Origin: Flavobacteriaceae bacterium
Lineage (GTDB): Bacteria; Bacteroidota; Bacteroidia; Flavobacteriales; Flavobacteriaceae
Direction: 5' to 3'
DNA: 49,007 bases
NCBI GenBank assembly: GCA_002697255.1
Contig: NZUH01000018.1
Span: forward strand, 26,393-75,399
In this document: positions 29,553 to 38,493 of the stretch, one piece after another
How positions within the stretch are numbered: the first letter of the stretch is position 1
Layout of the letters: each line of letters begins with the position of its first letter
Notes under the pieces: model-generated
Databases searched by the model: none
The model's input: the letters and a program-made list of their open reading frames with translations, nothing else
What the model was told of the DNA's origin: nothing
Position numbers and translations under genes: made by a program

Positions 29553-31634
29553 GTGTTCTTTAACATTAAGTTTATCCCAAAATTAAGATATTCACGAACT
29601 AATTTTTTTATTTTGAATAGATATATTACAATTATTTTCTTTTTGTTCTCTCAGTTAGTCAGTGCACAGCAGGTTGAATTAGTTGAAATAAATATTAACG
29701 CTTCAGTATTGGACAACGAAACTAAGAAGCCAATTCCCTTTTCTGAAATTAAGTTCTTAAAAAAAAATATTGGTACAATTTCTGACAACGATGGCAGATT
29801 TAATTTAAGCTATTTCGATGGCTATTTAAATGAAAATGATGTTTTTCAGATATCAGCTTATGGATATGATACAATAAGAACTAACCCCAAAAATCTTTAC
29901 AAATTTTTAAAAAACACTAACAATTTTTTTCTTAAGAAGAATAAATCGAGTAAAAAATGGTTTAGTGAAGATGATAATTCAGGAAAATATTTATTTGGAA
30001 AAGTTTTTAGTGTTAAAGGTCCCATTCAAGGTGCATCAATAAAAATTAAAAATAGATTAATTGAATCAAAAAGCAATTTTGAAGGTTTTTTTAAAATTAA
30101 AGCTGACTTAAATGATATTATTAATATATCCTACCTCGGAATGATTGATGAACAATTATTAATTGAAGATTATAATGACAAATATGTTTTATTAAAAACA
30201 GATAATCAGATTTTGGATCAAGTTGTTATTACTGGATCAAAAGAGCTTAGTGAAGAAGTTGAAACAAGTTATGGCACTAAAAAAAAGAAATCAGTTGGTT
30301 TTTCTACATCAACAATTACTTCTAAAGATATATCGCCTGGAGCTGTTTCTATAGTTGATGCGATTAGAGGAAAGTTTACAAATGTTCAAATTGCATACAA
30401 TCAGAGCGGTGCAGCAACTGGGAATAAAGTACAGATATATGTAAGAGGAGGTACATTATCAATTAACAATTCAGCTGCAGCAATTTATGACATTGAAGGT
30501 TTAGTTTATACGGATGTCCCTGATTTTATTGATCCTCAACAAATAGAAAGCATTACATTATTAAGATCTTTGGGTGCAACGAACAGGTATGGTAGCCAGG
30601 GAAGAGGAGGAGTTTTTTTAATTAAGCTCAAATCCTCTTCAAAAAATATAAGAAAACTGTTAAAGTCATTAGAGGTCAAAGGAAATGACTATAATGAGCC
30701 ACTATATCTAGTTGATATAGATTCGTTAAAGCCTAATTTTATAGATGAATTTAAAAATGTAAGCTCTGTAATTAATGCAAAAAAACGATTTTATAAACTT
30801 CAAAAAGAGTTCTATGAATCATCAATTCCTTTCTATATTGAATCCTATAATTATTTTAAAAATTTAGATGAGGAATTTGCGTTATCTGTCTTAAAGATTC
30901 TCTCTGAAAAAGCAAAAGATAACCCAAAGGCATTGAAAACTATTGCGTATAAATTAGAAGAAAGTGGTAATTATAATTTAGCAAAAGTCATTTATCAAAG
31001 ACTTCTTAAAATAAGACCTTCAGATGAACAATCATACAGGGACTTGGCTTTAATTTATAAGCAAATAGGTGAATATCAATTTTCCTCTTCTATTTATAAT
31101 AAAATATTAAAAAATCAGCTTAAAAACGTTGATATTTTAGGTTTACAGAAAACAGTTGTAAATGAGGCTTCCCATTTGTATTGGACACAAAAAGATAACT
31201 TATTGCTTTCAGAATTTCCTTTAAAGATATTAAGAGGTTTTATACCTAAAAATGATTGGAAAAAATACGGATTTGATTATCGAATAGTTTTCGATTGGAA
31301 TGATCCTGCAGTTGAATTTAATATTCAATTTGTAGATCCAAACAAAAAGTATTTTAACTGGTCTCATACAATTATCGATGACAAAACTGCCTTGGAAGAT
31401 GAATTCAATTATGGATACAACACTGAAGAGTTTATTATTGAAAAATCTAAAAAAGGTGAATGGATAATTAATATTGAAAACTATACTATCCAAGACAGTT
31501 CAAATCCTACCTTTATTAAATACACTGTTTATAAGAATTATGGAAGACCAAATGAAATTAAAAAGGTTAAAGTATTAGATTTAAATAAACTGAAACAAAA
31601 AATTACACTTGATATTTTAAAATATTATAATTAA
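29553..31634 (+). CDS. Secreted/outer-membrane protein: carboxypeptidase-regulatory-like domains, TonB-receptor plug-like domain, TPR, C-terminal DUF2135-like domain; no beta-barrel
   Basis: SVLDNETKKPIPFSEIKFLKKNIGTISDNDGRF; plug-like IRGKFTNVQI..VQIYVRGG..AAIYDIEGLVY..ESITLLRSLGATNRYGSQGRGGVFLIKLK (about 30270-30632); TPR-like helices; FDWNDPAVEFNIQFVDPNKKYFNW..YGYNTEEFIIEKSKKGEWIINIENYT. Confidence 0.8.
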   Translation: MFFNIKFIPKLRYSRTNFFILNRYITIIFFLFSQLVSAQQVELVEININASVLDNETKKPIPFSEIKFLKKNIGTISDNDGRFNLSYFDGYLNENDVFQISAYGYDTIRTNPKNLYKFLKNTNNFFLKKNKSSKKWFSEDDNSGKYLFGKVFSVKGPIQGASIKIKNRLIESKSNFEGFFKIKADLNDIINISYLGMIDEQLLIEDYNDKYVLLKTDNQILDQVVITGSKELSEEVETSYGTKKKKSVGFSTSTITSKDISPGAVSIVDAIRGKFTNVQIAYNQSGAATGNKVQIYVRGGTLSINNSAAAIYDIEGLVYTDVPDFIDPQQIESITLLRSLGATNRYGSQGRGGVFLIKLKSSSKNIRKLLKSLEVKGNDYNEPLYLVDIDSLKPNFIDEFKNVSSVINAKKRFYKLQKEFYESSIPFYIESYNYFKNLDEEFALSVLKILSEKAKDNPKALKTIAYKLEESGNYNLAKVIYQRLLKIRPSDEQSYRDLALIYKQIGEYQFSSSIYNKILKNQLKNVDILGLQKTVVNEASHLYWTQKDNLLLSEFPLKILRGFIPKNDWKKYGFDYRIVFDWNDPAVEFNIQFVDPNKKYFNWSHTIIDDKTALEDEFNYGYNTEEFIIEKSKKGEWIINIENYTIQDSSNPTFIKYTVYKNYGRPNEIKKVKVLDLNKLKQKITLDILKYYN

Positions 31635-32041
31635 CAGTATTCGTTAAAAGCTCCTTTTAGATTTTCAGAAATAATTTCAGCAGACCTACCCTCAATATGA
31701 TGTCTTTCCAACATGTGAACCAATTCACCATCTTTAAATAACGCAATAGCTGGTGAACTAGGAGGAAATGGGGCTAAAAAATCTCTAACCTTTTCAACAG
31801 CTTCTCTGTCTACACCTGCAAATACTGTGGTTAAATGACTGGGCTTTTTCTCGTTTAATAAACTTGTTAAGGCCCCAGGTCTTGCATTTGCTGCTGCACA
31901 TCCACAAACAGAGTTGACAACAACTAATGTTGTTCCACTATTTTTTATCATATTTTCTACATCATTAACCGTCTTTAATTCACTAAAGCCGTGATCGGTT
32001 AATTGTTTTTTCATTGGCAATACTAGTTCTTCTGGATACAT
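31631..32041 (-). CDS. BrxA/BrxB family bacilliredoxin
   Basis: NSVCGCAAANARPG CGC active site and VFAGVDREAVEKVRDFLAPFPPSSPAIALFKDGELVHMLERHHIEG. Confidence 0.95.
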   Translation of the reverse strand: MYPEELVLPMKKQLTDHGFSELKTVNDVENMIKNSGTTLVVVNSVCGCAAANARPGALTSLLNEKKPSHLTTVFAGVDREAVEKVRDFLAPFPPSSPAIALFKDGELVHMLERHHIEGRSAEIISENLKGAFNEYC

Positions 32042-32127
32042 AATTAGAATGATTTTAAATTATTACAAATATAAAATGATTTAACTTATATTAATAATTG
32101 ATTTACTATTTTCGTCAAAACTTATTT

Positions 32128-32985
32128 ATGGAAACTATCGCAAACCAATTAGAAATTTTTTTTAATAATCTAGAGAATCCAATTTTACAAGCTTTTGTTG
32201 CGGGATTATTTACATGGATTTTAACCGCTCTTGGCGCATCACTTGTTTTTTTCTTTAAATCTGCTAACAGAAAAGTTTTAGATGCTGCTTTAGGTTTTAC
32301 GGGAGGTGTAATGATTGCTGCTAGTTTTTGGTCATTATTGTCACCAGCAATCGCTGCAGTTGAAAAGCAACATGAACTTGGATTGACATCTCTTCCGTCT
32401 TTTTTACCTCCTGCAATTGGATTTTTCCTTGGTGCATTTTTCCTATATTTTCTAGACAAAAAAATACCTCATTTACATTTATTTAAAAAAATAGAAGAAG
32501 CAGAGGGCCCAAAATCTGATTTAAAGAAGACAGAGCTCTTGGTTTTGGCAATTGCAATTCATAATATTCCTGAAGGTTTAGCTGTTGGAGTTGCTTTTGG
32601 TGCTATAGCATCTGGAATGGATATCGGGTTTACTCTTGGCGGCGCAATTGCCCTGGCTATAGGAATGGGATTGCAAAATGCGCCTGAAGGATTTGCAGTT
32701 TCCATGCCAATGAGAAGAGCTGGATTCAGTAGGTTTAAAGCTTGGCAGTGGGGACAGCTTTCAGCAATTGTAGAACCAATATTTGCAGTTATAGGAGCTG
32801 CAATTGTAATTTCTGTTTACCCTGTGCTTCCTTATGCTCTTGCTTTTGCTGCAGGGGCTATGATTTTTATTGTTGTTGAAGAGGTAATACCAGAAAGTCA
32901 AAGTGGTGGAAATGCTGATATTGCAACAATGGGGTTGATCGGAGGATTTATTGTAATGATGTGCTTAGACGTTGCTCTAGGATAA
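32128..32985 (+). CDS. ZIP family metal transporter
   Basis: AIHNIPEGLAVGVAFG and GMGLQNAPEGFAVSMPMRRAG ZIP motifs; start moved to ATG 32128. Confidence 0.95.
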   Translation: METIANQLEIFFNNLENPILQAFVAGLFTWILTALGASLVFFFKSANRKVLDAALGFTGGVMIAASFWSLLSPAIAAVEKQHELGLTSLPSFLPPAIGFFLGAFFLYFLDKKIPHLHLFKKIEEAEGPKSDLKKTELLVLAIAIHNIPEGLAVGVAFGAIASGMDIGFTLGGAIALAIGMGLQNAPEGFAVSMPMRRAGFSRFKAWQWGQLSAIVEPIFAVIGAAIVISVYPVLPYALAFAAGAMIFIVVEEVIPESQSGGNADIATMGLIGGFIVMMCLDVALG

Positions 32986-32986
32986 T

Positions 32987-33529
32987 TTATTTTCTTGAAC
33001 TATTTGCGATTTCTTTGAAGTCAATATTACTATACTTAAAATACTGATTCTTCATTAATTCATTTCCGTAATCATTTAACCAGTCTTTATGAATCGACAA
33101 GTCAATGTGAGTAGGAGGTAAAATATTGAATTCAACCAGATATAAGTCATCTTCATTTCCGGGTAAGGAAATATTTCTTGCATAATGATAATTGTCTACA
33201 AGATTTATGTGAGGCAATAAATCGATAAAAGTACTCATTCCTGTATTTTGATTAGTGATTTTTGCAGTGATGTGAAGGTAGGCCACAAATCCACCCGGTG
33301 GTGTCCCTTTGGGAATATTAGTTGTGTCCCAATTCACCCTTGCTTCTATGTGAATATTAGTTTGATTTTCTTTTAAATGCATTCCCTCTGGCATTACGTG
33401 ATCTTTGACTGCTCCTTCAAAAATGAATACAATTCCAGGAGTTATAGTTTCTTCTCCAATAATTAATTCTTGAGAAGAGCCAGTATTAAGCCCAAAGATA
33501 ATAAGTAGGTAAAAAAATATTTTTTTCAT
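32987..33529 (-). CDS. P19/Tpd-like periplasmic Fe2+/metal-binding protein
   Basis: EGMHLKENQTNIHIEARVNW...GGFVAYLHITAKITNQNTG...FIDLLPHINLVDNYHYARNISLPGNEDDLYLVEFNILPP fits the Fe2+-transport P19 pattern; signal peptide. Confidence 0.75.
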   Translation of the reverse strand: MKKIFFYLLIIFGLNTGSSQELIIGEETITPGIVFIFEGAVKDHVMPEGMHLKENQTNIHIEARVNWDTTNIPKGTPPGGFVAYLHITAKITNQNTGMSTFIDLLPHINLVDNYHYARNISLPGNEDDLYLVEFNILPPTHIDLSIHKDWLNDYGNELMKNQYFKYSNIDFKEIANSSRK

Positions 33530-33547
33530 GAGTAAAAATAATAGTTG

Positions 33548-34237
33548 TTAATATAAGTTTTTTAAAATTTCGATGTCTAATAGAAGTCTTTCAATTTCTT
33601 TTATATCGGTTCCATCATAAAATCCTCGGATTTGTCTTTGCTTATCTATTAGCATAAAATTTTCAGTATGAATCATGTCAAAATCTCCAAATTCTGAATC
33701 TTCAACCGCTAAATAAGATTTTCTTGCCAGGTCATAAATTTGTCTTTTATCACCTGTAACTAGATTCCATTTACTATCATCAACGCTGTTTTCTAACGCA
33801 TACCTTTTTAACTGTTGTACAGAGTCAATTTCAGGCGTAACCGTATGAGAAAGTAAAAGTATTTCTTTATCATTTTTAAGTTGTTCTTGTATCTCAAGCA
33901 TATTTTTTGTCATTATAGGACAAATGGATTGACATGTAGTGAAAAAGAAATCCGCTACATATATTTTATTTTTATAATATTCTTGTGTAATAGTTACTCC
34001 ATTTTGATTTATTAATTCAAAATCTGATATTTTATGATATTTTGATATGTATGAAATTGAGGAGTCAACTAATTTTTCATTCACCTCATATGGCTGATAT
34101 ATAGGAAGTGTTTTCTGAGGTGTTAGTATAAAATAGAATAGGGAAATAGAAATAGCTCCAAAAACTATTATGAATCCAACTATAATAAAATCTCTTTTTC
34201 TAAATAATTTCAAAGTCTTCAATTTTTGAGTACGCAA
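33548..34237 (-). CDS. SCO1/SenC family copper chaperone
   Basis: VADFFFTTCQSICPIMTKNMLEIQ (CxxxC) and MIHTENFMLIDKQRQIRGFYDGTD. Confidence 0.92.
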   Translation of the reverse strand: MRTQKLKTLKLFRKRDFIIVGFIIVFGAISISLFYFILTPQKTLPIYQPYEVNEKLVDSSISYISKYHKISDFELINQNGVTITQEYYKNKIYVADFFFTTCQSICPIMTKNMLEIQEQLKNDKEILLLSHTVTPEIDSVQQLKRYALENSVDDSKWNLVTGDKRQIYDLARKSYLAVEDSEFGDFDMIHTENFMLIDKQRQIRGFYDGTDIKEIERLLLDIEILKNLY

Positions 34238-34326
34238 AAATACAATTCATTTATTTTAAATAATTAAAATAGTTATTTTTAATTTACCATTAATCAATTA
34301 CTTTTGTCAGCTAATCAAATTGCTCT

Positions 34327-35673
34327 ATGGAAATTATCATTAAGATCCTTCAATTTATATTAAGCTTATCCTTAATAATTGTATTACACGAACTTGGGCA
34401 TTATTTACCTGCAAAATTTTTCAAAATTAAAGTAGAAAAATTTTATTTATTTTTTGACGTTAAATACTCATTGTTTAAAAGAAAAATCGGCGAAACTGTT
34501 TGGGGAATTGGTTGGCTACCGCTAGGGGGATATGTAAAAATTTCTGGAATGATTGATGAAAGTATGGATAAAGATCAGATGTCAAAACCACCTCAACCAT
34601 GGGAGTTTAGATCAAAACCAACCTGGCAGAGGCTTATTGTCATGCTAGGCGGTGTGACTGTAAACTTTATACTTGCCTGGGTTATATATATTGCTTTAGC
34701 ATTTAGCTATGGATCAAGCTCCATACCACTTGATTCAATAAAAGATGGTTTTTTAATTAAAAACCCTATATTATTGGAGTTAGGGTTTAAAACGGGAGAT
34801 AAAATTTTAAGTAATAACGGAAATAAATTGCAATCATATTCTGAGTTAAGAAAATCAATTATAACATCTAAAAGTTATAAAATTAATCGTGATGGAGAGA
34901 TAATTAATATTAATCTTCCAGTTGATTTTTTAGGAAAATTTTCTTCAGCAAATGACAAGACTTCTTTTGAATTTAGACAACCTTTTGTTATTCAGTCTAT
35001 TTCTGAGACATCCTTAAATAAGGATTATGATATAAGAAAAGGAGATATAATTTATTCTATAAATGGAGAAGAAAAAATATATCTGGATGAAATAATACCT
35101 ATATTAACTAGCAATAAAAATAGAACAATTGAAGCAGAACTTTTAAGAGGAACATTTAAAATTAAAAAAACATTAAATGTTGATGAGAGCGGAAAACTAG
35201 GCTTTATGCATGGATCTACAACACAAGATATAATTAATTATGGTTATATGGAGTTTAAGGAAGACTCCTATTCTCTAATCGAAAGTATTGGAATTGGATC
35301 AGCAAACTTTGCTTCGTTTATAGGATTTTACTTTGATCAACTAACCGCAATTTTCAATCCAAGTACAGGAGCTTATAAGGGATTAGGTGGTTTTATCGCA
35401 ATTGGAAACATATTCCCATCACAGTGGAGTTGGCAATCATTTTGGAACATTACCGCCTTACTTTCTGTTATGTTGGGAGTTCTTAACCTTTTACCCATCC
35501 CTGCGTTGGACGGAGGACATGCTATGTTTTTGATTTATGAGATGATTTCAGGCAAAACACCGTCGGATAAATTTATGGAATATATACAGCTTATTGGATT
35601 TATTATCCTAATATCATTAGTAATTTTTGCAAATGGAAATGACATTTATAAGTTATTTAATTTTATGCTTTAA
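34327..35673 (+). CDS. rseP: Site-2 protease RseP (M50)
   Basis: VLHELGHYLPAKFFKI HExxH, PDZ, LLPIPALDGGHAMF. Confidence 0.96.
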   Translation: MEIIIKILQFILSLSLIIVLHELGHYLPAKFFKIKVEKFYLFFDVKYSLFKRKIGETVWGIGWLPLGGYVKISGMIDESMDKDQMSKPPQPWEFRSKPTWQRLIVMLGGVTVNFILAWVIYIALAFSYGSSSIPLDSIKDGFLIKNPILLELGFKTGDKILSNNGNKLQSYSELRKSIITSKSYKINRDGEIININLPVDFLGKFSSANDKTSFEFRQPFVIQSISETSLNKDYDIRKGDIIYSINGEEKIYLDEIIPILTSNKNRTIEAELLRGTFKIKKTLNVDESGKLGFMHGSTTQDIINYGYMEFKEDSYSLIESIGIGSANFASFIGFYFDQLTAIFNPSTGAYKGLGGFIAIGNIFPSQWSWQSFWNITALLSVMLGVLNLLPIPALDGGHAMFLIYEMISGKTPSDKFMEYIQLIGFIILISLVIFANGNDIYKLFNFML

Positions 35674-35674
35674 T

Positions 35675-36418
35675 ATGTCGTGGTTTTATAATTTATTAAT
35701 GATATGGATATTTGTAGGCCTTTGCACTTTTCTATATTTAATTTTTTCTAACACAGTTGCTCCCTATGGAAGACATTCCAATTCAAAATGGGGGATTACA
35801 ATCGATAATAAGTGGGGATGGTTTTGGATGGAACTTCCTGCACTGATATTAATGCCATTAATAGTTTTATTTTCTTCAGTTGAAAAAAACAGTGTTGTTA
35901 TATTAATGCTTTTTATTTGGGTTTATCATTATTTCTACAGAACAATTTTATTCCCTTTAAAGCTAAAAACAAAAGGAAAAAAAATACCAATAGTGATTGT
36001 AATTAGTGCATTTATTTTTAATCTTTTAAATGGTTTTTTTGTTGGCTATGACATAGGATATATTTCACATGAATTTGATTTTGGACCAAATACAATATTA
36101 GGTTCTTTAATATTTTTCACAGGTATGTACATAAACAGAACTTCTGACAATAAATTAATTTCATTAAGAAAAGAAAATAAAGATTATCAAATTCCTCACG
36201 GAGGCATGTTTAAATATATATCCTGTCCAAATCATTTTGGAGAAATTATAGAATGGATTGGCTTTACAATTATTGCATTTAATCTGGGTGCTTTAAGCTT
36301 TGCTTTATGGACTACATTTAATTTAATTCCTAGAGCTATGAATCACCATAAATGGTATAGAAGTTCTTTCATAGAATATCCTAAAGACAGAAAAGCTGTA
36401 ATTCCTTTTTTATTTTAA
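35675..36418 (+). CDS. 3-oxo-5-alpha-steroid 4-dehydrogenase-like / DUF1295 integral membrane protein
   Basis: PHGGMFKYISCPNHFGEIIEWIGFTII...HHKWYRSSFIEYPKDRKAVIPFLF; start moved to ATG 35675. Confidence 0.85.
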   Translation: MSWFYNLLMIWIFVGLCTFLYLIFSNTVAPYGRHSNSKWGITIDNKWGWFWMELPALILMPLIVLFSSVEKNSVVILMLFIWVYHYFYRTILFPLKLKTKGKKIPIVIVISAFIFNLLNGFFVGYDIGYISHEFDFGPNTILGSLIFFTGMYINRTSDNKLISLRKENKDYQIPHGGMFKYISCPNHFGEIIEWIGFTIIAFNLGALSFALWTTFNLIPRAMNHHKWYRSSFIEYPKDRKAVIPFLF

Positions 36419-36420
36419 AA

Positions 36421-37530
36421 TTATAAATCAACAATTGATCTGAAGCTTTCTCTATCAGTATCTCCTTCAGTGTTGAATATTAAAATTCTGGATTTTGAAT
36501 TTAACTCAATGTGCTCATTTAATTTTGACAATCTTGGATCTTTTATGCATTTTATTAGACCCGCTAGGCCTGCAGCGCCTGATTCACCAGAAATAATTCT
36601 TGCATCATTTTCCTCAGGATTATACAAAGTTCTCATGGCATCCATTGTATATTCATCAGAAATTGTCATAACTGCATCACAACCATTTTTTATAATTTCC
36701 CAAGCATTTTTTGAAGGTATTCCACAATTTAAACCAGCCATAATTGTTTTAGAATTACCTTTTGGTGAAACTCTTTGATTCTCTATAAATGATCTTAATA
36801 CTCCAGAAGCTTTATTTGGTTCTACTAAAACTATTTTTGGTCTATTTTTTTTATACCTGCTCATATAATACCATATACAAGAGGCAGGCCATGAACCAAC
36901 TCCACATTGAAGAAATATAATATCTATTTTAGGCTTTTGAAATAAATTAATGGAATCTTCCATTTCTTTAAAATGCGTTAGATAGCCTGACATTATTAAG
37001 GCTGGAATTTTCTCATATCCAACCCAAGAAGTATCTTGAACAAGCAACCAATTATTTAAAACACATTGCTTTGCAGCATGATTACATGTTTCTTCATAAT
37101 TCATGTTAAGTTGTATAACTTCTCCTCCGAATTTAGCAATTGCATCTATTCTATTTTTAGTTGTATCTCGAGGAACATATACCACAGATTTTTTTTTATT
37201 TATAGATGCAGACCAAGCTACTGCTTTTCCATGATTACCGTCAGTTGCAGTGCAAAAAACATTTATTTTTGAGTTCTCAGTTAATATTTTATTAATCGCA
37301 TAGGAAGCTCCAAGCCCTTTAAATGCATTTAAACCAAACCTTGTTGATTCATCTTTAACATAAACGTTTTTTATATTAAGTTTTTTTGATAAATTCTCAA
37401 GTTTGAATAATTTACTTATTGAATAATTAGAAAGCTTTTTATGAAAATCAATTGAATTAGAATTAGACAAGATTCTATCTGTAGCATTCTTGTTTAATTT
37501 ATTGTTTGGAAAATTTAAATAAAAATCCAT
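36421..37530 (-). CDS. Diaminopropionate ammonia-lyase-like PLP enzyme
   Basis: VKDESTRFGLNAFKGLGASYAI, ATDGNHGKAVAWSA, QDTSWVGYEKIPALIMSGY, AGLNCGIPS. Confidence 0.88.
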   Translation of the reverse strand: MDFYLNFPNNKLNKNATDRILSNSNSIDFHKKLSNYSISKLFKLENLSKKLNIKNVYVKDESTRFGLNAFKGLGASYAINKILTENSKINVFCTATDGNHGKAVAWSASINKKKSVVYVPRDTTKNRIDAIAKFGGEVIQLNMNYEETCNHAAKQCVLNNWLLVQDTSWVGYEKIPALIMSGYLTHFKEMEDSINLFQKPKIDIIFLQCGVGSWPASCIWYYMSRYKKNRPKIVLVEPNKASGVLRSFIENQRVSPKGNSKTIMAGLNCGIPSKNAWEIIKNGCDAVMTISDEYTMDAMRTLYNPEENDARIISGESGAAGLAGLIKCIKDPRLSKLNEHIELNSKSRILIFNTEGDTDRESFRSIVDL

Positions 37531-37611
37531 TTTTATTGAATTGATTTTTTCAAGATAAAATTAAATTAAATTTTAAAAAAATTATATATTTGCCCTCACT
37601 GAAAAGTAAAT

Positions 37612-37685
37612 TCCTCCTTAGCTCAGTTGGTTAGAGCATCTGACTGTTAATCAGAGGGTCCTAAGTTCGAGTCTTAGAGGGGGAG
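37612..37685 (+). tRNA. tRNA-Asn (anticodon GTT)
   Basis: Cloverleaf by eye: TCCTCCT/AGGGGGA acceptor, D-arm GCTCAGTTGGTTAGAGC, anticodon arm TCTGA CTGTTAA TCAGA, T-arm CTAAG TTCGAGT CTTAG. Confidence 0.95.
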
Positions 37686-37710
37686 CAAGCTTAACCGCTA
37701 CACTACTCAG

Positions 37711-37747
37711 ATAAAAGCCTTCGAGAAATCGGGGGCTTCTTTTTTTA
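37711..37747 (+). terminator. Rho-independent terminator after tRNA-Asn
   Basis: AAAAGCCTTCGA GAAA TCGGGGGCTTC TTTTTTT hairpin plus T-tract. Confidence 0.8.
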
Positions 37748-37787
37748 CATCAATTATTAATGAACTTGCATAAAGTTAGTAAAAAAG

Positions 37788-37818
37788 TGGCAACTATATG
37801 GCAACTCATTTGGCACTC
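37788..37818. repeat. Three tandem direct repeats TGGCAACT / TGGCAACT / TGGCACTC at 11-12 bp period
   Basis: Copies start at 37788, 37799 and 37811; directly downstream of tRNA-Asn. Confidence 0.65.
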
Positions 37819-37835
37819 TTTAATGAAGATGGATG

Positions 37836-37865
37836 TAGTATTAGCTTTTTCATACTTATAAGCTA
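37836..37865 (-). repeat. Orphan truncated copy of the signal-peptide leader cassette
   Basis: Reverse complement ...AAGTATGAAAAAGCTAATACTA then CATCCATC..; reads MKKLILHPSSLKSAK*. Confidence 0.6.
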
Positions 37866-37882
37866 ACTGCGTTGATTAAAGT

Positions 37883-38416
37883 TTATTTTACAGGTACAGA
37901 AATAATAGTATTTCCCCAGCCCATCTTTAATGTCATATCTTTATCAAACATCATTGAAAAAGCTTCAATATTTTTCTCTGATTTTGAGGTTTTTGCTGAA
38001 ACTCGAATAACATCTTGATCTTTCTTATAGTAGTATGAGCCCCAAATATTTGTAGCTCTATTGATAATTATGATCCAATCTCCTTCTACAGAAGGTATTG
38101 TAAATAAAGAATAAGTACCTGCCTTTAATGGTTTATCACCAAAAACAACATCCTTATAAAATGTGATTTCTGCCGCTTCATTTGCCCCCGTTCTCCAAAT
38201 TTTATTAGGAGTTGCTAGGTCAAATAGATCTCTTCCTTTCAATTGTGGACGGCTGTAGATTACTTTAGCTATTTTATCGGATATTTTATAACTACTAGGA
38301 AATGTCGCTTTGTCCATTGGGCTTTTGTCTAAGCTTTTAAATTCTTGCGCGGTTAGTTGTAATGTGCTAATTAATGTAATCACAAAAACAAGGATGGTTA
38401 AAATTGAATTTTTCAT
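37883..38416 (-). CDS. DUF2911 domain protein (secreted)
   Basis: IKVIYSRPQLKGRDLFDL-type motif (AKVIYSRPQLKGRDLFDLATPNKIWRTGANEAAEITF..PLKAGTYSLFTIP) typical of DUF2911. Confidence 0.9.
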   Translation of the reverse strand: MKNSILTILVFVITLISTLQLTAQEFKSLDKSPMDKATFPSSYKISDKIAKVIYSRPQLKGRDLFDLATPNKIWRTGANEAAEITFYKDVVFGDKPLKAGTYSLFTIPSVEGDWIIIINRATNIWGSYYYKKDQDVIRVSAKTSKSEKNIEAFSMMFDKDMTLKMGWGNTIISVPVK

Positions 38417-38430
38417 AATATATTTTAAGT

Positions 38431-38493
38431 TAATATATCTACAAGTTAGTGAAAAAGTTGTTTATGGTTTATCTTATGTAGCTCTATATTTAA
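38431..38493. repeat. Intergenic repeat copy A
   Basis: TAATATATCTACAAGTTAGTGAAAAAGTTGTTTATG identical over 36 bp to copy B, similarity continues ~25 bp further. Confidence 0.9.

Noticed and set aside
36470-37272. Plus-strand ORFs opposite the ammonia-lyase-like gene (36470-36778, 37066-37272)
   Set aside because: Composition is that of reverse-strand shadow reading; the minus-strand PLP enzyme is clearly the real gene.
37686-37710. AAGCTTAACCGCTACACTACTCAG downstream of tRNA-Asn as a second, antisense tRNA or tRNA fragment
   Set aside because: The reverse complement resembles a tRNA D-arm region (GTAGTGTAGCGGTTA), but there is no full cloverleaf; too short to call.
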